Positions 26,099 through 34,341 of a DNA stretch of 64,000 nt are shown in pieces. The stretch spans positions 85,870 to 149,869 of the forward strand of contig CALVEC010000005.1 of assembly GCA_944326475.1 (NCBI GenBank), read 5' to 3'. The position numbers were made by a program, and so were the translations under genes. Positions within the stretch are counted from its first letter, which is position 1, and the number at the start of each line of letters is the position of its first letter. Under the pieces are notes generated by a model. It worked only from the letters and a program-made list of their open reading frames with translations. It did no database searches and had not been told where the DNA came from. The stretch is from Candidatus Gastranaerophilales bacterium (GTDB lineage Bacteria; Cyanobacteriota; Vampirovibrionia; Gastranaerophilales; Gastranaerophilaceae).

Positions 26099-28594
26099 AT
26101 GAACAAGATTGATGAAAACACACTCGACGGACTGCTTACAGAGGTAAACAAGCCATATCAGTACATCGGGCACGAAATGTTCTCATATAATAAAAATTTT
26201 AAAAATGCCGAAGTTACATTCGCTATAGGATTTCCGGACAAATACGAAGTCGGCGCAAGCAATCTCGGGCACAGGGTTTTGTATGAACATATAAATTCGC
26301 TTGACGGAGTTTTGTGCGACAGGTTTTATGCACCGGATACCGATTTTAAAGAGGTGCTGAAGCAGCATGGACTATGTCTTTACGGACTTGAATCAAAAGT
26401 ATTTTTAAAGGATTTTGATTTTGTAGGCTTTTCTATTCAATACGAACTCTGCTATCCTACAGTTCTTGCGCTTCTGGATATGGCAGAAATACCGGTAAAT
26501 TCTAAAGACAGAACAGACAATGACCCGATAATTCTCTCTGGCGGTCCTTGCGCCTACAACCCTGAACCCTTGAAGGATTTTGTAGACGCATTTTTGATTG
26601 GAGACGGCGAGGAAATATTTGATGAGATTTTTGACATTTACAAAAAATCAAAAGGTCTCGGACGAGCTGAAATTTTAAGAAGAATCTCGGATGTAGAGGG
26701 TGTTTATGTACCCTCAATAAAACTTGATAAAGAGGTAAAAAAACGGATTTATGATTTCAGGATGACATCCGCCCCGACAAAGCACCCGGTACCGTTCTCA
26801 ACATCTATCCACGACAGAGCAGTTGTTGAAATAAGACGCGGATGCGGACGTATGTGCCGTTTTTGCCAGCCCGGACACGTGAATTTACCAATCAGAGAAA
26901 GAAAAGCGGAAGACATTATAAAAGTCACAAAAGAACTTGTTAAAAATACAGGCTATGACGAATTTTCACTGCTTTCTTTATCTTCAAACGATTACACAAA
27001 CATTGAGTCGGTGCTTGAGGAATTAACATGCCACTTCCACTCAAAAAAAGTCTCGGCATCACTACCCAGCCAGCGTATTGACCGATTTAACATAAGACTT
27101 TCAAATCTTGTCAGAGACGTAAGAAAAACGACGGTGACTCTCGCGCCGGAAGCCGGTTCGCAACGATTACGGGATGTTATCAATAAAAATCTTACGGAAG
27201 AACAGATAGTAAACACAACACTGGACTGCTACCTGAACGGGTATGACACGATAAAATTCTATTTTATAATGGGGCTGCCGACAGAAACCTACGCGGATAT
27301 TGATGAAATGATAGAGCTTTTGGGCAAAATAAAGCAAAAAGCAAGAGAACTCAAAAAAGAACAGGCGCTTAGAGACGATTTAAAACTGAATTGCACGCTC
27401 TCTATATTTGTACCCAAACCGTTTACCCCCTTTCAATGGTGCGGACAAAACTCGCTTGAAGATTTAACAGAGAAAATTCACTACATTAAGGACAAATCCC
27501 GTTCTCTCAAAGGAGTTCGCATAAAAATTCACGACAAATACATTTCTCAGATGGAAGCAGTGCTGACCCGCGGTGATGATTCGCTTTGCAGATACATTTA
27601 CGCACTGTACAAAGCCGGATGTTATCTGGATACGTGGGATGAAAATTTTTCTTACGAGAAATGGAGAGAAATTGCAGACAACGAGCACATACCGATTCGA
27701 GCACTGGCGCAAAAGGAATTTGACCTGGATGACATGCTGCCTTGGGATTTTATAGACACAGGAATAAAAAAAGATTGGTTCATTAAAGAGTACAAAACCG
27801 CAATGCAAAACGCCACAAGCGTTCCATGCGAGACAAAATGTTCAAATTGCGGTATCTGCAGCTCTTTTCACGTCAAAAAACAGCTTGACGAACCTTATTC
27901 TCCAAAGCTTGAAAAAACACCCGAGGCAGAAATCGAGGCAAAAAAATACCGTGCAACAATAACTAAAAAAGGCTATCTTAAATATCTGTCCCACCTTGAT
28001 TGGCAAAATACACTTATGAAAGCTCTTTTCAGGTCAGGGCTTAATATAGTTTTCACAGAAGGCTTTAACCCCATACCAAAGATATCACTCGGCGTTGCAC
28101 TGCCATTGTTTGTGGAGAGCGAAGGTGAATTTTTCGAGTTTGAACTTAGAGAAAATAAAACCCCTCTTGAAATTCAGGACATCCTTAACTCTGTCTTGGA
28201 TAAAAATGCACAAATTATTAAAATTTGTGAAATTGATAAAAAGTCGAAAAGCCTTGACGTACTTACTCAATGGGCACGATACGAGTTTAGTTTTAAAAAT
28301 AAGGGTATTCCCAATTCTCAAAATTTAGGGTATATTAAAAATGAACTTACTTCAGAGAAAGAAATTTATCTCAAGAAGAAGACAAAAAAAGGTATAGACA
28401 AATTAATATGCATTAATAAATCAGTAAGAGACGCGGAGATATTGGACGACAAGCTCTATATCACGCTCAAAACAGGACAGAATCCGGACATTCCGTCTGT
28501 TCGCGCTGACGAATTAATAAAATTTTTCTATCCTGACGAAAAGTTTAATATAAAACGTCTCAAATTTTTTGATGAAAATATGACGGCGTTGTAA
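26099..28594 (+). CDS. Radical SAM protein fused to a DUF2344 domain
   Basis: An 831-residue fusion found in many bacteria: an N-terminal B12-binding-like region, a radical SAM core with the CxxxCxxC cluster motif in RRGCGRMCRFCQPGHVN (about residues 250-266), an iron-sulfur-like Cys region ETKCSNCGICSSF near 577-589, and a C-terminal DUF2344 domain starting KKYRATITKKGYLKYLSHLDW (about 616 on). The family is often found beside RNase E/G, as here (35 bp downstream), and is suspected to modify RNA or ribosomal components. Its substrate is not known. Confidence 0.85.
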   Translation: MNKIDENTLDGLLTEVNKPYQYIGHEMFSYNKNFKNAEVTFAIGFPDKYEVGASNLGHRVLYEHINSLDGVLCDRFYAPDTDFKEVLKQHGLCLYGLESKVFLKDFDFVGFSIQYELCYPTVLALLDMAEIPVNSKDRTDNDPIILSGGPCAYNPEPLKDFVDAFLIGDGEEIFDEIFDIYKKSKGLGRAEILRRISDVEGVYVPSIKLDKEVKKRIYDFRMTSAPTKHPVPFSTSIHDRAVVEIRRGCGRMCRFCQPGHVNLPIRERKAEDIIKVTKELVKNTGYDEFSLLSLSSNDYTNIESVLEELTCHFHSKKVSASLPSQRIDRFNIRLSNLVRDVRKTTVTLAPEAGSQRLRDVINKNLTEEQIVNTTLDCYLNGYDTIKFYFIMGLPTETYADIDEMIELLGKIKQKARELKKEQALRDDLKLNCTLSIFVPKPFTPFQWCGQNSLEDLTEKIHYIKDKSRSLKGVRIKIHDKYISQMEAVLTRGDDSLCRYIYALYKAGCYLDTWDENFSYEKWREIADNEHIPIRALAQKEFDLDDMLPWDFIDTGIKKDWFIKEYKTAMQNATSVPCETKCSNCGICSSFHVKKQLDEPYSPKLEKTPEAEIEAKKYRATITKKGYLKYLSHLDWQNTLMKALFRSGLNIVFTEGFNPIPKISLGVALPLFVESEGEFFEFELRENKTPLEIQDILNSVLDKNAQIIKICEIDKKSKSLDVLTQWARYEFSFKNKGIPNSQNLGYIKNELTSEKEIYLKKKTKKGIDKLICINKSVRDAEILDDKLYITLKTGQNPDIPSVRADELIKFFYPDEKFNIKRLKFFDENMTAL

Positions 28595-28629
28595 AATAAA
28601 AGTTTTTAAAGTTTGATAAGGAATTTTTT

Positions 28630-30450
28630 ATGAAAAAATCAATAGTTATTGCAGAGCGCGACAACATCGCAGCCGTATTTGAGGATGACAAAATTACCGA
28701 ATTTTTTGTTCACCGCGGAGATATACTTCTTGGCGATGTTTATCTGAGCAAGGTTGAAAATATTCTTCCCAGTATTGAAGCTGCTTTTGTGAACGTCGGC
28801 TCGGACAAAATGGGATTTCTGCACGCTGCTGATGTTATAGGCAAAGGCGGACTCCAGGACAAACTTTCTCCAAAACAAAAGCTTATGGTTCAGGTTGTTA
28901 AAGAACCGACAGGGCACAAGGGTCCGAGAGTTACGACATCAATCAGTCTGCCGGGAAGATTTCTGGTGCTTATGCCATATGAAACAGGCGTCAGCGTCAG
29001 CAAAAAGATTTCAACAACAAAAGAAAGAGCCAGACTAAAATCGATTGTAAACCTTTTAAAACCTGTCGGTGTCGGGGTTATCATCAGAACAGAAGCAGAA
29101 GGTCAGACAGAAGCTGAAATTCAAGAGGACATGGAAATACTGCTTGAAAAGTGGAACACTATTGTTACACAGGCAGAGATGGTTTCAGCTCCCAATCTTT
29201 TGTACCGCGACCAGGATTTGCTCTACCGTGTAATCAGAGAAGCTTGCGATGAAGACGTAAAAGAGATTGTTGTAGACACTGCTTTTGCGCTTCACAGAAC
29301 ACAGCAGCTTATACAAAACTGGAACCTCAACAAAGACATTGATATTTCGCTCTACAAAGGTACGGAACCGCTGATTGTGGCATCAGGAATCCAAAAAGAA
29401 ATAAGAAATGCACTGCAAATCAAGGTAAACTTACCCTCAGGCGGTTACCTGTTTATTCAAACAACGGAAGCTCTGACTGTTATAGATGTTAACAGCGGCA
29501 AATTCATAAGCTCTGCAACGCAGGATGAAACTATTCTAAAAACGAATAAAGAAGCAGTAACCGAGATTGCAAGACAGCTCAAACTCAGAAATATCGGCGG
29601 TATGATAATCATTGACTTTATAGATATGCTTAGCCGCGCAGATAAGCTGTCAATTCTTCAGGAACTTGAGCTTGCTATTGAATCAGATAAAGCAAAACCG
29701 CAGGTAGGTCAGCTTTCTGACCTTGGACTTGTTGAAATGACAAGACACAGACAAGGACAGAGCCTTGATGAAATATTTACGAAAAAATGCCAGGCTTGTC
29801 AGGGCACAGGTCACGTTATTGAAGAATTTACCTTCTCAACCTCTGTTGCAGAGGGTGAATACCGTTCAAAAGCTGCAAAATTAAAAATTCCTGTCGGACA
29901 GGTTAAAAACAAGAATAATAAAAAAGACAACAACGTCTTTAACCATCAGCATTCACAGAGCGCAAATCCTTCACTGACAGCAAAAAGACAGAATGACAAG
30001 AAACAGAAAAATTCCGAAAATACGGAATTTACGCCGGATGATGCAGTTCAAAAAATAAAAGAAGCATCGATTACACCGGAACTATCCAGTACTGTAAATA
30101 TTCAAAATGTTTCAAAAGAAGCAAAAGAAAAACACTTCAAAAACAATCGCGGAAAGAAAAACGTATTTAATATACTCGATGAAATTGAAGGATCCGAAAA
30201 TACAACTGAAGCAGCATTAAGCACAGAACAGCCGCAAAATACGCAGCAAGAAACAGAGGCTGTGCAAGCTCCGGAAGCTGTAGACTCTGCAACAGAAGCA
30301 CCTGTTGAACACAAACAGGAACAAAATGCAGCGGAAGAAGATATCCAGGTTGAAAAACCGAAACCCAAAAGAAATACAAGAACAAGAAAGCCAACAAGAC
30401 CGAGAAAAAGAACGACTAAAAAAACAGAGGAAACACCGACAAATGAATAA
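28630..30450 (+). CDS. Ribonuclease E/G family endoribonuclease
   Basis: A 606-residue RNase E/G. It has an S1 domain near the N-terminus (GDILLGDVYLSKVENILPSIEAAFVNVG), the 5' sensor/RNase H core, catalytic Asp residues in VIDVNSGKF and GGMIIIDFIDM, and the zinc-link CQACQGTGH (about 389-397). After residue 430 the protein is disordered, Gln/Glu-rich, and ends in a strongly basic tail (RTRKPTRPRKRTTKK). In cyanobacterial RNase E a basic peptide in this region binds PNPase; the same role here is inference. AAGGAA precedes the ATG. It overlaps the next gene by 8 bp. Confidence 0.93.
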   Translation: MKKSIVIAERDNIAAVFEDDKITEFFVHRGDILLGDVYLSKVENILPSIEAAFVNVGSDKMGFLHAADVIGKGGLQDKLSPKQKLMVQVVKEPTGHKGPRVTTSISLPGRFLVLMPYETGVSVSKKISTTKERARLKSIVNLLKPVGVGVIIRTEAEGQTEAEIQEDMEILLEKWNTIVTQAEMVSAPNLLYRDQDLLYRVIREACDEDVKEIVVDTAFALHRTQQLIQNWNLNKDIDISLYKGTEPLIVASGIQKEIRNALQIKVNLPSGGYLFIQTTEALTVIDVNSGKFISSATQDETILKTNKEAVTEIARQLKLRNIGGMIIIDFIDMLSRADKLSILQELELAIESDKAKPQVGQLSDLGLVEMTRHRQGQSLDEIFTKKCQACQGTGHVIEEFTFSTSVAEGEYRSKAAKLKIPVGQVKNKNNKKDNNVFNHQHSQSANPSLTAKRQNDKKQKNSENTEFTPDDAVQKIKEASITPELSSTVNIQNVSKEAKEKHFKNNRGKKNVFNILDEIEGSENTTEAALSTEQPQNTQQETEAVQAPEAVDSATEAPVEHKQEQNAAEEDIQVEKPKPKRNTRTRKPTRPRKRTTKKTEETPTNE

Positions 30451-30853
30451 TTTTTCAAAAAAAGTTGTTTCTGTTTTGTTAACTATAGCAGTATCAGGCG
30501 GGCTTGCGTTTTTGCAGCTTAAACCTGCTATTGCGCTTGATTTTCCGGCACCGAACCCGCCGGCTGAAACGGTTGCACAGCCGGCTAAAACAACCCAACA
30601 TGAGCAGAACAAAACACCCGTCGTCGGGCAACAACAAAAGCCAAGTGAAGGCAAAATCGTTCTCGGAAAGTTTTTTACAACAATGCTATGGGTTGTAGGC
30701 TCTTGCGCAATACTGTTTTTAATACTCCTGCTATTTAGAAAACGTATCGGAGGGATGAACATGTCAGTTCAACGCCCCATGTCTAAAGAGCAGGATTTAA
30801 ACTCACCATCGACAGTCGACGAGGCAGTAAAGCTTTTTATTGAGAAATTTTAA
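30443..30853 (+). CDS. Small membrane protein overlapping the RNase E/G gene
   Basis: A 136-residue protein. I take the ATG at 30443, which overlaps the end of the RNase gene by 8 bp; the longer in-frame reading is a shadow of the RNase tail. It has an N-terminal signal-like helix (about 7-28, ending ...PAIALD), a Pro/Gln-rich periplasmic linker (29-70), one transmembrane helix (about 75-95) and a basic cytoplasmic tail. The layout resembles FliO-like bitopic proteins but there is no sequence support for that. A membrane partner for RNase E is conceivable from coupling only. Confidence 0.7.
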   Translation: MNNFSKKVVSVLLTIAVSGGLAFLQLKPAIALDFPAPNPPAETVAQPAKTTQHEQNKTPVVGQQQKPSEGKIVLGKFFTTMLWVVGSCAILFLILLLFRKRIGGMNMSVQRPMSKEQDLNSPSTVDEAVKLFIEKF

Positions 30854-30879
30854 ACCTCAAAAATCATGCAGCAGTGTAT

Positions 30880-31458
30880 TTATAAACACCCTTTTGTAGA
30901 TGGGATTTTACCGGTATCATTTTTTTGTGCAGCCTGAGATATTGCACGCGCAAATGATTTAAAAGCTGCTTCTATGATATGGTGTGAATCGGCGCCTGAT
31001 AACTGCTTTATGTGGATTGAAACTGCTGCATTTTGTGCAAAGCTAGTGAAAAAATGCGGAACAAGGATAGTCTCAAAATCAGAAACTCTTTCGCATTTTA
31101 TATCAAGCTCAGTTGTGGAAAATGCTCGACCTGAAATATCAACGGCACACAAAACAAGCGCCTCATCCATAGGCAATATGCACTGCCCGTAACGATTTAT
31201 ACCGGACTTATCTGCCAGGGCTTCTTTAAACGCACATCCCAGAGCTATTGCTGTGTCTTCAATGAGATGATGATTGTCACCGTCTTTAGATTTTGCACTA
31301 AGCTTCAGGTCAAAACCGGAATGGCATACAAATTGTTCAAGCATGTGCTTAAAAAAAGCACACCCGCAATCAATCTCCGAACAGCCCCTGCCGTCCAAAC
31401 AAAGCTCTGCAGTAATTTCTGTTTCGTTTGTCGTTCTTTTTATAACACCATTTCTCAT
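30880..31458 (-). CDS. hisB: Imidazoleglycerol-phosphate dehydratase
   Basis: Sixth step of histidine synthesis. The 192-residue monofunctional form shows GRGCSEIDCGCAFFKHMLEQF (usually DG...TGvpfldHML), DNHHLIEDTAIALG and ADSHHIIEAAFKSFARAI, the metal-binding His clusters. The usual Thr/Gly stretch before the His in the first motif is altered but the manganese ligands are present. Its ATG overlaps the HisC-HAD stop (ATGA), so it is translated right after that protein. Confidence 0.93.
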   Translation of the reverse strand: MRNGVIKRTTNETEITAELCLDGRGCSEIDCGCAFFKHMLEQFVCHSGFDLKLSAKSKDGDNHHLIEDTAIALGCAFKEALADKSGINRYGQCILPMDEALVLCAVDISGRAFSTTELDIKCERVSDFETILVPHFFTSFAQNAAVSIHIKQLSGADSHHIIEAAFKSFARAISQAAQKNDTGKIPSTKGCL

Positions 31459-33140
31459 TTTATAAAATCTCCGAGTTGATTTACACTGTTTAAAACAAAT
31501 TTTGCACCGTTATTTAGCAGCAAATCCGCCTGCTCACGGGTATGAGCAACGCCAAACCCGGTAATTCTGAACTCTTTAGCACATTTTACGTCATCAACGG
31601 TATCACCGACATACAGCATTTTTCCTGCAAAGACGGATGTTCTAATCTTTTCAAGCCCGAGAGTATCAGGTTTTTGGCGTTCTTTAGGCACATCATTCAT
31701 TGTAACTATCTTTGAAAAATATTTCAAAATATCAAATTTTTTCAACGTAAACTCAGCTTCTACACGTGGTCTTCCGGTAAACACCGCCAAAATATAACGT
31801 TGTGAAAGAGTTTCTAGCAGAGTTTTGTCTATAATAAGGCTTTCATCGTTTATACACCCCTTGCCGTCATTCCAGTACATCTGCTGGAATTTTTCAACGA
31901 TATCATCATAAGGCACCCAGGTGCCTGCGGATTTCAAAAGGTGATATGTCAAATCCCAGTCATTGTTAAGTCCGCCAAGATTTTTTGCAGCTTTTATATC
32001 CTCCTGGGAGATTTCACGTTTTGTAAAATACTTATAAGTCTCAGCAATCGCAAGTCTGTATGAATTTTGAACATCGACAAGCACACCGTCCATATCAAAG
32101 ACAATAACGTCTCTGGTCGTTATTAAGCCAGCTAGTTTTTTTGCAGCTTCAAACGCTGGCAGAGTAATGCGAAGCGCACCAAGTTCATCATATTTTTTAA
32201 CTATAATTCGGTTTTTCAAAAGCACATTGTAAACATAATCCGTCTTTTCCCCAAACTCCGCGAGTATAAAATTTGCGTGCGAGTCATATACCTTTACTTT
32301 TAGCTTTTTAAATTCCTCTGTCAAAAATTTTTTTGATTTATTTAACTCCGCCTTCATTTTTTGAAAATGTTGGTCGTCAGAAACTGCAGCAATTGCCGCT
32401 TTTGCAGCAACGGCATTCACATTGTAAGGGCTGAGCATTTTTTTTATGTTTAGAATATTTTTCGAGTCAGATACAACAAAACCCAGGCGCAATCCTGCTA
32501 AAGCATAATCTTTAGACATAGACTTAACAACAGCAAGGTTTTTGTAAGTTTTTACAAGCTGAATACACGAATAATCAGAAAATGCACCGTATGTTTCATC
32601 AACAACGACCAATCTGTCTTTAAAATGCTCAAGAATATATTTTATCTGTTCAGGTGCAATCACAGTTCCTGTCGGGTTATTCGGAGATGTAAGCCAGATT
32701 ATTTTTGTATTTTGTTTTACTGATTTCACAAAACTCTCAAAAGGGAATTCCCAGCGTTTTTCGTATGGAACCTCAACATACTCGCAACCAATTTGTGCAG
32801 CATAAATTTTCGGCATCGAAAAAGCCGGCGTTATTGTAAGCATAGAGCTTTGCTGTGTCATATAGGTGTTAATCAATGCAAATATTGCCTCGTCAGCACC
32901 GTTTGTAATTACTATTGATGATTTTGAAACATCGTATTTTTTGCACAAAGCGTCGTAAAGTCCGCCATAGTACGGATAGTGTGATATTTCATCAATAGTA
33001 ATATTTTTAATTGCATTCAAAACCTTTGGAGACGGACCTATGTAGTTTTCGTTGGAGTCAAGCTTCATCGCCCATTTTTCAGGATAAGCAGGTACGTCAT
33101 AAGTTTTCAAATTTTTAAGCGTGTTTTTTGGTTCAATCAT
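31455..33140 (-). CDS. hisC: Histidinol-phosphate aminotransferase fused to a HAD phosphatase
   Basis: A 561-residue two-domain protein. Residues 1-340 are a fold-type I aminotransferase of the HisC group: LDSNENYIGPSP, SPNNPTG, VVDETYGAF and the PLP Lys210 in KSMSKDYALAGLRLGF. Residues 345-561 are a HAD subfamily IA domain with nucleophile Asp349 and Asp351 in VFDMDGVLVDVQNSY, LGGLNNDWDLT, VFTGRP and YVGDTVDDVKCA. The HAD part resembles a subfamily known from cyanobacteria, plants and archaea. Fused to HisC and coupled to hisB, it is a good candidate for the histidinol-phosphate phosphatase. The start (ATG 33140) fits the family; no strong Shine-Dalgarno site is seen. Confidence 0.9.
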   Translation of the reverse strand: MIEPKNTLKNLKTYDVPAYPEKWAMKLDSNENYIGPSPKVLNAIKNITIDEISHYPYYGGLYDALCKKYDVSKSSIVITNGADEAIFALINTYMTQQSSMLTITPAFSMPKIYAAQIGCEYVEVPYEKRWEFPFESFVKSVKQNTKIIWLTSPNNPTGTVIAPEQIKYILEHFKDRLVVVDETYGAFSDYSCIQLVKTYKNLAVVKSMSKDYALAGLRLGFVVSDSKNILNIKKMLSPYNVNAVAAKAAIAAVSDDQHFQKMKAELNKSKKFLTEEFKKLKVKVYDSHANFILAEFGEKTDYVYNVLLKNRIIVKKYDELGALRITLPAFEAAKKLAGLITTRDVIVFDMDGVLVDVQNSYRLAIAETYKYFTKREISQEDIKAAKNLGGLNNDWDLTYHLLKSAGTWVPYDDIVEKFQQMYWNDGKGCINDESLIIDKTLLETLSQRYILAVFTGRPRVEAEFTLKKFDILKYFSKIVTMNDVPKERQKPDTLGLEKIRTSVFAGKMLYVGDTVDDVKCAKEFRITGFGVAHTREQADLLLNNGAKFVLNSVNQLGDFIK

Positions 33141-33251
33141 AAGAAAATACACAGATTTTTCTGCTATAATTTTCAAGTTTACCAGTTTGCAGACTATATG
33201 TAAAGAAAAATCAGGAAATAGCTCTTTACTGACATTAGGCAATATTTAGTA

Positions 33252-34070
33252 TTACTTAGTTTCAAGCATTGTTTGTTTCATACTGATACCGAGCAGCACA
33301 CCGGAAATGAGATAAGTCATCCAGGCAATAAAATAGTTCTTTTTCAGCGGAGCAAGATTAATTTTATTGCCATAAATCTTTTTAGCTTCAGCAGCAGCTT
33401 TTATTCCGCGCAACGACGCCAGCCCTTCCTCCGCTATAGTAGGGAGAAATGCAGCAAACCCAATTTTTCCGGCGTTTCTTTCGATAAAGGTTTTTCCGTC
33501 TTCGCTGCTTCTCGGACAAAACATGTTTGCAATAATAAGTGCTGTAGGCAAACTGGCCAGTTTAAAACGGGAATTTTGCAGAAAACGCATAAACTTGCCT
33601 TTTGTGGCGTTAATTCCGTGACCTATCTCGTGAAGAATAAGATAAGGCTTATTTTTAGGCGCAACAGCCAGTTTCAACCTGTCTTGATAAAAAGCATTTG
33701 ACCCTTTTGCAACGCTTTCAAACATACCAGGTGCGTTAAATTTCTGCTCAAAGAGATGTTTATTTGCCTCATCAACATAACCGAGAGTGATTTGAAGATT
33801 ATTCTTTTTTGCCATATCCGTTGCAATATTTTTTATAATATCGGGTTCGGCAAAATTCTTGCTCATTTTAAGCTTTGCAGAGCACCACTGAGAAAGTGAC
33901 GCCAGCGACATCGCAATAATCTGCATTATTGCAGCACTGCCGATTGTCTCAGCAGGGCTTGAACCGACCTGACCGGCGCCGCCTGAAGTTTCAAAATAAG
34001 GATTTAGTCCAAACGCCTGTCTGTTATATGAGTATGATGTGCTGTTTATTTTAGGTTCAATATTCAACAT
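33252..34070 (-). CDS. Membrane-associated zincin-like protein
   Basis: A 272-residue protein of no family I can name. It contains a HExxH zinc-protease signature, LHEIGHGINA (His147, Glu148, His151), and a Glu pair downstream (AEEGLASLRG, Glu214-215) that could give the third ligand. Hydrophobic segments lie at about 42-60, 172-184, 203-213 and 246-264. The N-terminus carries a QAFGLN segment (18-23), like other unknown proteins here. It lies 9 bp upstream of the longer hisC reading on the same strand. Peptidase activity is inferred from the motif only. Confidence 0.75.
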   Translation of the reverse strand: MLNIEPKINSTSYSYNRQAFGLNPYFETSGGAGQVGSSPAETIGSAAIMQIIAMSLASLSQWCSAKLKMSKNFAEPDIIKNIATDMAKKNNLQITLGYVDEANKHLFEQKFNAPGMFESVAKGSNAFYQDRLKLAVAPKNKPYLILHEIGHGINATKGKFMRFLQNSRFKLASLPTALIIANMFCPRSSEDGKTFIERNAGKIGFAAFLPTIAEEGLASLRGIKAAAEAKKIYGNKINLAPLKKNYFIAWMTYLISGVLLGISMKQTMLETK

Positions 34071-34198
34071 AATATTTTTCCGGAATCTATTTATTTACAG
34101 AAATGTCAAAAGCTTTTTATTAGTTGATTATTATAAAATAAAATATAAAAAAAATTGCTAGTTTGAAGATATTTTGTATAAAAAGTTTAAAATTTTTC

Positions 34199-34322
34199 AT
34201 ATAGTCAACTGACTCCGATAATTTATTGAACATATGCATAAAACAAGTTCAATCTTTGTGTTGTAACACAGGCACACGCAACAAGTACACCGCTTCTGTA
34301 AACGAGGTCAATTTCAGACATT
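34199..34322 (-). repeat. Dispersed intergenic repeat, copy 1
   Basis: About 90 bases (34199-34288) match the sequence at 38814-38903 at most positions, and the flanking part up to 34322 aligns again with 38953-38986. A TTGAAC/GTTCAA inverted repeat (about 34227-34251) is kept in both. It sits just after the stop of the EmrB-like gene. The other copy has a ~50-base insertion. It is non-coding as far as I can tell: frames are not conserved between copies. Confidence 0.75.
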
Positions 34323-34341
34323 AACTAAACCCATATATTCA

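Noticed and set aside
30305..30442. Longer N-terminus for the membrane protein at 30443
   Set aside because: The extra 46 residues are the RNase E/G tail in another frame and would place the signal-like helix internally.
34199..34322. A 32-codon ORF on the minus strand in repeat copy 1
   Set aside because: The equivalent frame in copy 2 has a stop after seven codons and substitutions do not follow a coding pattern.
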